58,112 nt of DNA from Lentilactobacillus sunkii DSM 19904 (GTDB lineage Bacteria; Bacillota; Bacilli; Lactobacillales; Lactobacillaceae), in contig NZ_AZEA01000009.1 in NCBI RefSeq assembly GCF_001435575.1, forward strand, positions 22,113 through 80,224, read 5' to 3'. How positions within the stretch are numbered: position 1 is the stretch's first letter; every line of letters begins with the position of its first letter. Below are positions 26,124 to 37,927 of the stretch, piece by piece. The position numbers and the translations under genes are program-made. The notes under the pieces were generated by a model. That model ran no database searches. It was given only the letters and a program-made list of their open reading frames with translations, and was not told the DNA's origin.

Positions 26124-27266
26124 TTAATAACTATTGAAAATATGAGCAGAAAACTTCTTTTCATTCTGTTTCCGACTCAGGAAGCTTTGAATGCCTTCCG
26201 TCGAGGATACCGTGATATCAATTGGGGCATTTGCCGGCAGATATCTTTGTGCCGCATTTTGAATGTACTGGGTAAAACTAATAATCTCAGTTTGACTGTA
26301 GAATTGAGTGGTAATACTGATGTTCATCCCACTCAATGAACCGTCTGTGTACTGTGCTTGGGCAGTTACCCCACTCAAATTAGGGAAGAATCCTTGAATT
26401 TCGGATTTAAAGTTGTCAAAAGAATCAGCATCGTTTTGACTTGGTCCCTTTTTATTGGACTGCATTGGAAAGACATAATTTTTCTGGTTAATTGTATTCC
26501 ATTTGGCAACCTTGGTTTCCCCATCATCATTCATTGAGTAAGCAAAGAAATTACCACCTACCAAGCTATCGTCAGATGCCTGTTTGTACAATGCAATGAT
26601 GATTGGAATATTCTTGAGAGATTTACGCTGCCGCAAGCGTTTGATAACCTGGTTGGCAATTGCTTTTCCCTGTTTTTTAACTTGGGCATTGGAAATATTG
26701 GTTTCATAGGTCGGGCCATAAGCCGTCTTCTTGTAGTAATCAACTGAATTAATCGCCAACCCAATGGTCATTCCGGACAATCTAAGTGACTTGCCGCTTT
26801 GAGTCATAAAATCCTGCTCGTCAATTTGAGATAGATAAACCGGATTTCTGGTATTTGGATTAGTCGACTTCGATTTAACAGGATTCAAGCCGGTTGGATT
26901 TGACTTTGATTTTCGATCCAGCCAATTTTCAACTGTACTGGTTGAAAGATATTGGCCTTCTTGGAATATATACTTTTTAGTCGAAAATTCCTTTTTAGAA
27001 ATATCCAACAAGCCGTTTTCAAATCCCTTAATGTTAAATTGATTTGACTCTTGAGAAACACTGACACCACGAGACTTACTGGTCTGATAGCGGCCATTTT
27101 TAATGACTCCTTGGTAATAATCAGTGTTTGTCTGTCCGGTTAACTGGGTCTTCGCCTTGGATCCGCTGGAATTACTGGTGTCCTTTGATAAATTATCGAC
27201 GCTGCCGCACGCTGCCAGCATAAATCCCGACAGAATGATTGAAATTCCCAGGATAATTTTTTTCAC
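26124..27266 (-). CDS. camS: CamS-family sex pheromone precursor lipoprotein
   Basis: A 380-residue secreted lipoprotein with signal peptide KKIILGISIILSGF and lipobox MLAAC (Cys20). The remainder matches CamS proteins (DUF/CamS sex pheromone family); its cellular role is not known. In enterococci and staphylococci the released signal fragment is the pheromone cAM373. I chose a GTG start because GGAGG lies directly before it; the longer ATG reading overlaps that site. Position between ligA and gatCAB is conserved in Firmicutes. Confidence 0.9.
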   Translation of the reverse strand: MKKIILGISIILSGFMLAACGSVDNLSKDTSNSSGSKAKTQLTGQTNTDYYQGVIKNGRYQTSKSRGVSVSQESNQFNIKGFENGLLDISKKEFSTKKYIFQEGQYLSTSTVENWLDRKSKSNPTGLNPVKSKSTNPNTRNPVYLSQIDEQDFMTQSGKSLRLSGMTIGLAINSVDYYKKTAYGPTYETNISNAQVKKQGKAIANQVIKRLRQRKSLKNIPIIIALYKQASDDSLVGGNFFAYSMNDDGETKVAKWNTINQKNYVFPMQSNKKGPSQNDADSFDNFKSEIQGFFPNLSGVTAQAQYTDGSLSGMNISITTQFYSQTEIISFTQYIQNAAQRYLPANAPIDITVSSTEGIQSFLSRKQNEKKFSAHIFNSY

Positions 27267-27283
27267 AATTTGTTCCTCCATTG

Positions 27284-29329
<2,046 letters not shown>

Positions 29330-31576
29330 TTAGTTTTCCTGTTTTTTGATTGGAGCAAATGCTGCTAAAAGCCGCTTAATGCCCTCTTGTTTAAAAGCAA
29401 TATCAAGTTCCATGTCCTCGCCGGTTCCGGTTACTTTAACAACCGTTCCAACACCCCAGGCCTTGTGGGCTACTTTGTCACCAACCGACCAGGCTTTCTT
29501 GTCTGCACCGGTTCCTTTAGGTGTTTCAACGACTTTATTTGGCCGATGGTAAGTCGTGGCCGTAGCTCTTCTGGTTCTTCGGTCAAATGGTGTTGTGAGT
29601 GGCGTTTCCGACTGCTGCTGATTATCGCTGTGAATGAGTCCCGGAGTAATTTCGTTGACAAACCGTGATTCCGGATTGTTCTGACGTCGTCCATAGAGCA
29701 TTCTTGAATACGCATTGGTAATATACAGCTTTTCTTTGGCCCGAGTGATCCCAACGTAGGCCAATCGCCGCTCTTCCTGGAGTTCCGATTCATCGGCAGC
29801 AGCTTTTGAAAGTGGGAACAATCCTTCTTCCATTCCCATCAAAAAGACAACTGGAAATTCCAATCCTTTGGCAGCATGAAGCGTCATTAAAGTAACTTGG
29901 GCGTTGTCTTCTTCAAGGCTGTCCTGATCGGAAACCAAAGCCAAGTCGCTTAAGAAATCAACCAAATTTTGCTGGCCGGTTTCGCCTTCGTTGTCTTCAT
30001 CATATTTTTGAGTAACAGAAATAAATTCTTCCAAGTTTTCTAACCTGGTCTGCGCTTCAAGTGATTTGGATGCTTTCAAAGTACTTAAATAACTGCTCTT
30101 GTCCAAGATTTCTTCAGTAATCTCGGTAATTGACATTTTGTCCATTTTATCTGAGATTGAATGCATGACCTGTTCAAATCCAGAAATTGAGTTCTTCGCT
30201 CTTGTGGAAATTTCATTAGCCAAGTCGACGTTTTTCGATGCGTCTAAGAGACTCCAGCCATGATCGTTGGCAAATGCCCGTAACCGTTCAATGCTGGCAT
30301 GACCGATTCCACGTTTAGGTTCATTAATCACTCGTTCAAAGCTCATGGAATCATTTGGATTAGCCAATAACGTCAGATATGAAAGGGTATCTCGAATCTC
30401 TTTTCGATCATAGAATTTATGACCGCCAACCATCGTGTAAGGAATGTTTGATTTAAGCAGTGTTTCTTCAATGACCCGTGACTGAGCGTTGGTACGATAA
30501 AGAATCGCAAAACTGCCATAATTTCTTTTTGGCTTTGCCATTTCTTCTTGAATTTTAGCGACAACATATCTGGCTTCATCATTTTCGGTCTGACCACGGT
30601 AGTATGAGATTTGATCGCCTTTGGCATTTTCAGTCCATAAATTCTTGTCTGCCCGGTTGTCATTATGTGCAATGACTGAATTGGCTGCGTCCAGAATTGT
30701 TTTAGTTGAACGGTAATTTTGTTCCAACAAAGTCACATGAGCTGATGGATAGTCTTTTTTAAAATCGAGAATGTTTTGCATGTTGGCACCCCGCCAACCA
30801 TAAATACTCTGATCGGCATCCCCAACAACACAAATGTTTTGATTCTTTTTAGCCAGCATATTGACTAATCTGTATTGGGCTTCATTGGTATCCTGGTATT
30901 CATCAACATGAATATATTGAAATTTGTCTTGATAGTGCGCTAATATATCTTTATTTTCGTCAAATAACTGAATCGTCATCATGATCAAATCATCAAAATC
31001 AAGTGACTCATTTTGCTTGAGCTCAGCTTGATAACGTTCGTAAACGTCGGCCACAATCTGGTCAAAAGCACTATTAGCCTGAGCTTTGAACTGCTTAGGT
31101 GTCAACAAATCATTCTTCGCATTTGAAATGCTCGATAATACTGATCTCGGATCAAACTTTTTGGGATCAATATTAAGATCTCGAAGAACCCGTTTGACTA
31201 ACGTGCGTTGTTCGCTGGTGTCAGCAATCGTAAATGCTTTATTGTATCCAAGCAAGTCAATATTGCGCCGCAAAATTCTCACGCAAAGTGCATGAAATGT
31301 TGAAACCCAGACATCGTTTCCACCTTCACCCAGCAGTTTTGAAACCCGTTCACGCATTTCCCGGGCAGCCTTATTGGTAAAAGTGATTGCTAAAATCCGC
31401 CATGGCATAATATGGTTGTGTTCAATTATGTACGCAATCCGATGGGTTAAGACCCTTGTCTTTCCACTGCCGGCACCCGCCATAATCAGGACTGGACCTT
31501 CTGTGTGAACAACGGCGTCTTTTTGATCTTTGTTCAAACCTGTTAATAAACTTTCTTCTGCCACTAAATATTCCAT
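29330..31576 (-). CDS. pcrA: ATP-dependent DNA helicase PcrA
   Basis: A 748-residue UvrD/Rep-family 3'-5' helicase for repair and plasmid rolling-circle replication. Walker A is AGAGSGKT at 33-40, motif II VDEYQDTN, motif III GDADQSIYGWRGA, motif IV QNYRST, motif VI near VALLYRT-like region and VGITRAKEKL. A C-terminal linker and Tudor-like fold (KAWSVGDKVAHKAWGVGTV) follow. The ATG touches its GAGAGG site; a GTG at codon 5 gives better spacing and may be the true start. Confidence 0.95.
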   Translation of the reverse strand: MEYLVAEESLLTGLNKDQKDAVVHTEGPVLIMAGAGSGKTRVLTHRIAYIIEHNHIMPWRILAITFTNKAAREMRERVSKLLGEGGNDVWVSTFHALCVRILRRNIDLLGYNKAFTIADTSEQRTLVKRVLRDLNIDPKKFDPRSVLSSISNAKNDLLTPKQFKAQANSAFDQIVADVYERYQAELKQNESLDFDDLIMMTIQLFDENKDILAHYQDKFQYIHVDEYQDTNEAQYRLVNMLAKKNQNICVVGDADQSIYGWRGANMQNILDFKKDYPSAHVTLLEQNYRSTKTILDAANSVIAHNDNRADKNLWTENAKGDQISYYRGQTENDEARYVVAKIQEEMAKPKRNYGSFAILYRTNAQSRVIEETLLKSNIPYTMVGGHKFYDRKEIRDTLSYLTLLANPNDSMSFERVINEPKRGIGHASIERLRAFANDHGWSLLDASKNVDLANEISTRAKNSISGFEQVMHSISDKMDKMSITEITEEILDKSSYLSTLKASKSLEAQTRLENLEEFISVTQKYDEDNEGETGQQNLVDFLSDLALVSDQDSLEEDNAQVTLMTLHAAKGLEFPVVFLMGMEEGLFPLSKAAADESELQEERRLAYVGITRAKEKLYITNAYSRMLYGRRQNNPESRFVNEITPGLIHSDNQQQSETPLTTPFDRRTRRATATTYHRPNKVVETPKGTGADKKAWSVGDKVAHKAWGVGTVVKVTGTGEDMELDIAFKQEGIKRLLAAFAPIKKQEN

Positions 31577-31610
31577 CCTCTCGCATTTATCTTTTTAATT
31601 ATAACAAAAA

Positions 31611-31626
31611 AGTCGGCTTCCCGACT
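31611..31626 (-). terminator. Terminator after the PurK-like gene
   Basis: Stem AGTCGG / CCGACT with a 4-nt loop, followed by TTTTTTG on the minus strand. It lies 3 nt beyond the PurK-like gene's stop and 35 nt before pcrA. Confidence 0.75.
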
Positions 31627-31628
31627 CT

Positions 31629-32789
31629 CTACATACTGCTATATTTTGATTTATAATCGACATCTTTCCAGATACCGGTCGCTTCAAGCTTCACCAAAGT
31701 ATCCGAAATTGATTTGGTTGGAATTAAAACGTGACCCACACATTGGGCATCATCATTTGGCTTATTGCCATAGAAGGTAAAATGCCAGTTATCTTTGATA
31801 ACCCATTGAGTTTGAACCCGTTGATACTCCTTTTGTCGAATTGCTTGAAAGACAGTCGCAATTCCAGGAATAATTTTTGTTAACGGTAATCCGGCAATTG
31901 CTCGTAAATGCTGTTCAAATTCATCTGCGTTGGCAGCATAGTCAAAAACAAATCCGGCTGGGCTCAACTTGGGAGCAACCCGGCTAACGTAAATCGAACC
32001 GCTCTTAGCAAGAAATAATGAAACTTCAAATGTGCCAACGTAGTCAACATTCTTCGCAATTTCATTGGTAATGCGTTCCATTTCTTTTTTAACACTTGGG
32101 TCAAGTTGGGCAGGCGTATATGCGGTCATCAGCTGATCGCCCACATAAACCACTTCCACCGGAGGAAACATCACGGTTGAACCCGATTCTGTTCGCGTCA
32201 CAATCACCGAATAATCCGTATCATGCTCAACATATGATTCCAGAATATAGGTCCCGGAATCCAAGAAACCGGAAGCTAAAACAATGTCAGCCTGATTCTT
32301 GATTAATAATTCTTTACCACCATTCAGACCACGCTGAATCGGCTTCAGAATTGCGGGGTAACCAATTGAATTAATTGCCTGATAAATATCTTCCAAAGTG
32401 ACAATTGTCGAGTATGGCACCATATTGATGTTCAGTGTTTCAAAAAATGTTCGCTCAATTAAACGATCTTGGACAATATCCAGCATGCCATCCTGCTGTG
32501 GAACAGCTGTGAACTGTGAAATATATCTAACAACGTCAGAATCAATAAACTCATTATCATATATAACGGCCTCACAGCGTTCAGCAAACATTTTTAATGT
32601 TTCCTTGTCACTGTATGGGCCGATATATTTATAGTCTGCCAACTCCATTGCCTTGCTGTTCTCATTAGAACTGTACATTCCGACATTAAAGCCCATCTGC
32701 TTTGCACGAGCCAGCAGAGTGGGTGTACTCGTACTGTCCCCTAGAATTCCAATTGTTTGACCAGGATAGATGACATTTGCGTTTGCCAA
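31629..32789 (-). CDS. PurK-like ATP-grasp protein, divergent from N5-CAIR synthase
   Basis: A 386-residue ATP-grasp protein similar in layout to PurK, 5-(carboxyamino)imidazole ribonucleotide synthase. Key PurK motifs are altered: the N-terminal GGGQLGRM position reads LGDSTSTP, the glycine loop GKGQ reads GGKELLI, and the C-terminal APRPHNSGH region reads VAPKLSPAG. It is far from any pur operon, next to xpt and pcrA. It may be a paralogue with another acid-amine substrate. The start appears to be TTG with a poor ribosome site, so the N-terminus is uncertain. Confidence 0.75.
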   Translation of the reverse strand: MANANVIYPGQTIGILGDSTSTPTLLARAKQMGFNVGMYSSNENSKAMELADYKYIGPYSDKETLKMFAERCEAVIYDNEFIDSDVVRYISQFTAVPQQDGMLDIVQDRLIERTFFETLNINMVPYSTIVTLEDIYQAINSIGYPAILKPIQRGLNGGKELLIKNQADIVLASGFLDSGTYILESYVEHDTDYSVIVTRTESGSTVMFPPVEVVYVGDQLMTAYTPAQLDPSVKKEMERITNEIAKNVDYVGTFEVSLFLAKSGSIYVSRVAPKLSPAGFVFDYAANADEFEQHLRAIAGLPLTKIIPGIATVFQAIRQKEYQRVQTQWVIKDNWHFTFYGNKPNDDAQCVGHVLIPTKSISDTLVKLEATGIWKDVDYKSKYSSM

Positions 32790-32869
32790 TTGATTTCACT
32801 ACTTTCATTTCGTAATTATCACTAATAGTTATGGATCACTGAATTTATCGTACCATTTTTGAAGAAAGC

Positions 32870-34089
<1,220 letters not shown>

Positions 34090-34190
34090 TCCAACCTCAA
34101 ACTTTCTAACTTTAAAATTAATTCTAACGATAAATGGGAATAAAGACAAACAAAATTTACATATTACGCATTAATGTTAGTGCGTAAAAA

Positions 34191-34219
34191 TTGACAAATG
34201 TTGTATTTTCGGTTATGTT
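34191..34219 (+). promoter_or_regulatory. Promoter of the DUF2187-type gene
   Basis: Consensus -35 TTGACA and -10 TATGTT spaced by 17 bp on the plus strand. A TTACGCA / TGCGTAA inverted repeat lies directly upstream (about 34175-34188) within the divergent intergenic region and could be an operator for either gene. Confidence 0.75.
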
Positions 34220-34253
34220 ATCAGCTGACACTTAAATCTGGAGATGAAAACCA

Positions 34254-34550
34254 ATGGCTAAAAACACCGAAGTATCTGAAGCTCAATCAAAATTTCATGT
34301 TGGTGATGAGGTTTCATTCAAGATCGAAAAACAAACATTTACCGGTTTCGTGGATAAGAGCTATACCAACTCGTTTTTGATCACCTTTGAATCGGATGAT
34401 CCTGAAATCATTGACAAGTATCACAAGAAAGTCGTTATCAACAACCGTCACCTAAAGATGATAAAGGCTGCACCTCAACCTGAAGTCGAAGATGATGAAG
34501 ACGATGACGAATCTAAAGATTCAAAGTCCAAAAAATCCAACAAGAAATAA
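34254..34550 (+). CDS. DUF2187-family (YkvS-like) small protein
   Basis: A 98-residue plus-strand gene. Residues about 14-72 (FHVGDEVSFKIEKQTFTGFVDKSYTNS...) look like a DUF2187/KOW-type beta-barrel, a fold often found in nucleic-acid-associated proteins. The last 25 residues form an acidic run (EVEDDEDDDESKDS) followed by a Lys/Ser tail. Function unknown. It has its own promoter and a strong terminator, so it is a monocistronic unit in a largely minus-strand region. Confidence 0.8.
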   Translation: MAKNTEVSEAQSKFHVGDEVSFKIEKQTFTGFVDKSYTNSFLITFESDDPEIIDKYHKKVVINNRHLKMIKAAPQPEVEDDEDDDESKDSKSKKSNKK

Positions 34551-34561
34551 TGATTCAAAAG

Positions 34562-34597
34562 TAGACCTTGCATATACGTGCAAGGCCTATTTTTTTA
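34562..34597 (+). terminator. Terminator after the DUF2187-type gene
   Basis: Stem TAG-A-CCTTGCA / TGCAAGG-C-CTA with a 6-nt loop and a TTTTTTT tail on the plus strand. It overlaps the end of the convergent S-component gene and may work weakly in that direction too. Confidence 0.85.
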
Positions 34598-35191
34598 ATG
34601 ATTGGTACGATCAAATATCTTTTTAACTGGAATAGCAATCAACGGCGTTACGATTCCACTAAAGATTGCTTCGGGAACTCCATTGGTACCAACGACTCCC
34701 AACAAGTATGGCAACAATTCCTTAATATTAATTTGATAAAGTTGAGGCGCCTTGGCTTTGTAAAACAAATAGATCAAACCTAACACCAGGATCGTATTGG
34801 TTAAAGACCCTAAAACCGCCGATATGGAAATACTGGCTGCCTGGCTCTTCAAGTGCTTTCGTAAATATGTGTAAGCAACTCCCGCAACGACCCCAATCAT
34901 GATTCGGGGAATGACCGAGATTAACGGATTAACAAAAACAATTGCTGCCAATGGGCTGGTAGGCCAAACGAACGCCCTGACAAAAGTGGTGAATCCCCAA
35001 ACACCACCGATGATTGCGCCGTCGACTGTCCCCAACAAAACAGTCGCAACAACAACGGTCATCGGGATGATCGTAATTTCAAGCGGTCCAATTGGGATAT
35101 AGCCAATTAGTGGAATTGAGGTCTGCAGTAAAATGATGGCAATAAACATTGCGAGCATGTTTAGCCGTAAAGTCTTCTTCTTAACAGGCAT
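34595..35191 (-). CDS. ECF transporter S component (pantothenate or folate type)
   Basis: A 198-residue protein with six hydrophobic segments. Features of the PanT/FolT-like S-component family are the early FIAIILLQTSIPLIGYIPIGP segment and VNPLISVIPRIMIGVVAGVAY near 100-120. The substrate cannot be decided from sequence: pantothenate is favoured by resemblance, folate remains possible. It would use the shared EcfA1-A2-T module encoded 2 kb away. A perfect inverted repeat overlaps its promoter region. Confidence 0.8.
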   Translation of the reverse strand: MPVKKKTLRLNMLAMFIAIILLQTSIPLIGYIPIGPLEITIIPMTVVVATVLLGTVDGAIIGGVWGFTTFVRAFVWPTSPLAAIVFVNPLISVIPRIMIGVVAGVAYTYLRKHLKSQAASISISAVLGSLTNTILVLGLIYLFYKAKAPQLYQINIKELLPYLLGVVGTNGVPEAIFSGIVTPLIAIPVKKIFDRTNH

Positions 35192-35238
35192 GTGTCGTTA
35201 CCCCTTTAAATTTGATGCGTTCATTATACAATAACGGA

Positions 35239-35254
35239 TTGTATTCTAATACAA
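35239..35254 (-). promoter_or_regulatory. Operator-like perfect palindrome before the ECF S component
   Basis: TTGTATTCTAATACAA, 7-bp arms with a 2-bp centre. A TATAAT -10 box lies at 35223-35228; the palindrome covers the place of the -35 box, where only a weak match (TATTAG) is seen. A dedicated repressor is plausible; I do not recognise the box. Confidence 0.55.
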
Positions 35255-35304
35255 ATTTGCCGTGGAATATCGTTTTGAGGACAAGCTTAAAATAATCTCA
35301 ATAA

Positions 35305-35332
35305 AAAACACCTCTCCGAAGAGAAGTGTTTT
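35305..35332 (-). terminator. Terminator after rpsI
   Basis: Stem AAAACAC-CTCTC / GAGAG-GTGTTTT with a TTCG tetraloop and TTATT tail on the minus strand. Confidence 0.9.
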
Positions 35333-35349
35333 GATAAAACAATATAATT

Positions 35350-35742
35350 TTAACGCTTTGAAAATTGTGAAGCTTTACGAGCCTTTTTAAGACCTGGCTT
35401 CTTACGTTCTTTCATACGAGCATCACGGGTTAATAAACCTGCACGCTTTAATGGTCCACGGAAGTCGGGATCAACGGAAAGTAAAGCACGAGCAATTCCA
35501 TGACGAGTTGCTCCGGCTTGTCCGGAGAATCCACCACCATTAACGTTAACCAAGGTATCATAATTACCTAAAGTCTCAGTAACGTTGAATGGTTGCACAA
35601 CAACTTCACGCAAATTAGCAAAAGGAATGTAATCTTCAATTGCTTTGTCATTCATGATAATTTTTCCAGTGCCGGGTACTAAACGTACTCGAGCAACTGA
35701 ATCTTTACGACGGCCAGTGCCGCGATATTGTACTTGAGCCAA
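35350..35742 (-). CDS. rpsI: 30S ribosomal protein S9
   Basis: A 130-residue S9 with typical GRRKxxVARV near 10-20 and the basic C-terminus ending [12 protein letters not shown], whose terminal Arg reaches the P-site tRNA. Second gene of rplM-rpsI, 13 nt after rplM. A terminator follows. Confidence 0.97.
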   Translation of the reverse strand: MAQVQYRGTGRRKDSVARVRLVPGTGKIIMNDKAIEDYIPFANLREVVVQPFNVTETLGNYDTLVNVNGGGFSGQAGATRHGIARALLSVDPDFRGPLKRAGLLTRDARMKERKKPGLKKARKASQFSKR

Positions 35743-35755
35743 AGTGAATTCCTCC

Positions 35756-36199
35756 TTAAATTAGGGTATTAATGTCTAATGCTTCCGGCTTTTGAGCTTG
35801 ATGATCATGTTCAGGACCTGCATAGACATGTAACTTCAAACCGATCTTATGACCTAATGTTCCATGAGGAAGCATTCCTTTAACAGAAGTTTCAATTAAC
35901 TTTTCTGGGTTCTTTTCACGGAAGTCTCCAGCAGTTCTCTGCTTGATACCACCAATGAAACGAGTGTGATGATAATAAATCTTTCGAGTATCCTTATGAC
36001 CTGTTAATTTCACTTTGCTTGCGTTAATGACGATGACATTGTCACCAGTATCAACGTTAGGTGTGAAAGTAGGTTTGTTCTTACCTCGTAAGATTGATGC
36101 AACTGCTGAAGATAAACGACCAAGAGATACGTCTGTTGCGTCAACAACGTACCATTTACGTTCTACTTCACCAGGTTTTGCCATATAAGTTGTACGCAC
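35756..36199 (-). CDS. rplM: 50S ribosomal protein L13
   Basis: A 147-residue L13, an early-assembly protein. Visible family segments: [29 protein letters not shown], and the KSVKGMLP-like [12 protein letters not shown] chose the GTG start, which has GGAGG at the right distance; a longer ATG reading would overlap the leader. It has its own promoter and a leader hairpin; L13 is autoregulated in many bacteria. Confidence 0.96.
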   Translation of the reverse strand: MRTTYMAKPGEVERKWYVVDATDVSLGRLSSAVASILRGKNKPTFTPNVDTGDNVIVINASKVKLTGHKDTRKIYYHHTRFIGGIKQRTAGDFREKNPEKLIETSVKGMLPHGTLGHKIGLKLHVYAGPEHDHQAQKPEALDINTLI

Positions 36200-36221
36200 G
36201 TTAAATTCCTCCATGTTCCTG

Positions 36222-36270
36222 TGTTTGTTCGACACCAAATAAGATTCCGGGGCTTATCGTGGGGCAAACA
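36222..36270 (-). ncRNA. Candidate L13 leader hairpin upstream of rplM
   Basis: The rplM 5' leader folds as TGTTTG / CAAACA enclosing CCA / TGG and ATAAG / CTTAT, in stacked segments on the minus strand. It lies between the promoter and the start codon. Ribosomal protein leaders for rplM-rpsI are known in Firmicutes; assignment to that family is by position and shape only. Confidence 0.5.
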
Positions 36271-36282
36271 ATACCAATTAAC

Positions 36283-36311
36283 ATAATACAAATTATTCCC
36301 CAGAAAGTCAA
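36283..36311 (-). promoter_or_regulatory. Promoter of rplM-rpsI
   Basis: Boxes TTGACT and TATTAT with 17-bp spacing on the minus strand, just after the truA stop. It gives the L13-S9 pair a transcript separate from the ECF/truA genes. Confidence 0.8.
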
Positions 36312-36324
36312 TCGGTTTCACAAA

Positions 36325-37128
36325 TTATCGTTGACGTTTTGGTAATTTTGTCGGATGAATCGGATCTTCACCCTCATAATAAACTTTTTTTAAGTATAAT
36401 CCTGAGGCCGGCATAGTTCGTCGTGCCTGGTCTCGGTCTTTAACATCATACAAACGCAATATATCGTGCTCAGGACGCATTTGCGAGCCAATCTCGACAA
36501 CTACCCCTACCATAATTCGAACCATGTTGTAGAGGAAACCATTGCCATAAAACTCCAGAACAATTTCATTGGCTGCTTTGTCCAAGTGGGCCTTGGCTTC
36601 GTAAATCGTTCGAACGTTAGAACGGGCAGTGGACCCGGAAGCCACAAAACTACTAAAATCATGTTCACCAATAAAATCGTTCATAGCTGTTTGAACGCGT
36701 TCGATGTCGATCGGAAACCGCCAATTGCCGGTATAATTTCGCTTAAAGGGATCTTTAAATTCACCCAAGTCCAACCTGTAAACATACCGTTTTCCCGAAA
36801 CATCATACCGCGCATGAAATGTATCAGATACTTTTTCGGCTTTTTTGATTTCCATATCAAGTGGCAGCAAGCTATTAAGGCCCCGATAAATTGCTTCAGT
36901 CGGCAAATCAAATGGAAATTCAAAATGAACAACTTGTCCCAGAGCGTGAACACCTGCATCCGTCCTTCCGGATCCGTATACAACAATCGCGGGATCCGGG
37001 TTCTTCGCCATAATATTAACTTTTTGAGTCAGGACGCCCTCGATTGTCCTTCTTTTGGGTTGACGTTCAAAGCCGCTAAACAGCGTCCCATCATAAGCCA
37101 ACGTCACTTTATATCGAATTTTAAACAC
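36325..37128 (-). CDS. truA: tRNA pseudouridine(38-40) synthase TruA
   Basis: A 267-residue enzyme forming pseudouridine at positions 38-40 in the anticodon arm. Catalytic Asp57 lies in GSGRTDAGVHA, with YDGTLFSGF near 12-20 and the late NGFLYNMVR motif. The start appears to be GTG touching its GAGG site, 1 nt after the ecfT stop, so translation is probably coupled to ecfT. Confidence 0.95.
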   Translation of the reverse strand: MFKIRYKVTLAYDGTLFSGFERQPKRRTIEGVLTQKVNIMAKNPDPAIVVYGSGRTDAGVHALGQVVHFEFPFDLPTEAIYRGLNSLLPLDMEIKKAEKVSDTFHARYDVSGKRYVYRLDLGEFKDPFKRNYTGNWRFPIDIERVQTAMNDFIGEHDFSSFVASGSTARSNVRTIYEAKAHLDKAANEIVLEFYGNGFLYNMVRIMVGVVVEIGSQMRPEHDILRLYDVKDRDQARRTMPASGLYLKKVYYEGEDPIHPTKLPKRQR

Positions 37129-37129
37129 C

Positions 37130-37927
37130 TCAATTATTTCTTAAAAATAAAACCAAGATACCAACCAGTAAAAAGACACCCCAGCTAATCGTATCTTTTG
37201 TCTGCCACTTATAAACCCGGTACTTGCTTCGGTGCTCACTATCAGTAAAACCACGTGCTTCCATCGCCGTCGATAAATTTTCAGCATGATTGATTGCTCC
37301 AGTAAATAATGGGACCAGGAGTGGCACAGCAGCTTGAATCCGATGCCGTAAGCTTCCCGAACCAAAGTCCACCCCCCGTGATCGCTGCGCATTAAGGATC
37401 GTTTCCATCTCATCCATCAATGTCGGCACAAATCGTAATGCAATTGAAAGCATCAATGCTAACGTATCAACAGGAAAATGAAATTTCTTTAAAGGCTTTA
37501 AGACAGTTTGCACGCCATCTGCAATTGCCAATGGTGTTGTGGTGAGTGTCAGGACCGTTGAAATCATAATAATCAACAAAAAACGCACAAAGATGAATCC
37601 ACCATTGATTAAACTTAAGTCACTCACTGAAAATGGTCCAAAGTGCCAATAAACATGTCCGCCACTACTAAACAATATCTGAAGTAAAACAGTAAATATA
37701 ATCAACCAAATTAATGGTCTGATCCCTTTCAAAAAGTAGCCGATCGAAACACCGGACATTAAAACCACCACAATCAGAAGAAGACTCAAAGTCGCATAAG
37801 TCCAAACGTTGTTCGCAAAAAAAATCACGATGACAAAGAAAAAACATAACATCAGTTTGGACTGGGGGCTCATCCGGTGGACCCATGAGTTTCCAGGGAG
37901 GTAACGCCCAAAAAGAAAGTTGCTCAT
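37130..37927 (-). CDS. ecfT: ECF transporter transmembrane component EcfT
   Basis: A 265-residue membrane protein that joins S components to the EcfA1/EcfA2 ATPases. It has about five hydrophobic segments and the two short Ala-Arg-Gly-type motifs of the family (NAQRSRGVDF and TAMEARGFT) that dock on the ATPases. The ATG overlaps the ecfA2 stop (ATGA); GGGAGG precedes it. Serves BioY and the S component at 34.6-35.2 kb. Confidence 0.95.
   Translation of the reverse strand: MSNFLFGRYLPGNSWVHRMSPQSKLMLCFFFVIVIFFANNVWTYATLSLLLIVVVLMSGVSIGYFLKGIRPLIWLIIFTVLLQILFSSGGHVYWHFGPFSVSDLSLINGGFIFVRFLLIIMISTVLTLTTTPLAIADGVQTVLKPLKKFHFPVDTLALMLSIALRFVPTLMDEMETILNAQRSRGVDFGSGSLRHRIQAAVPLLVPLFTGAINHAENLSTAMEARGFTDSEHRSKYRVYKWQTKDTISWGVFLLVGILVLFLRNN

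Noticed and set aside
35192-35300. THF or other vitamin riboswitch before the ECF S component
   Set aside because: The leader after the TATAAT box is only about 30 nt and lacks the conserved riboswitch segments.
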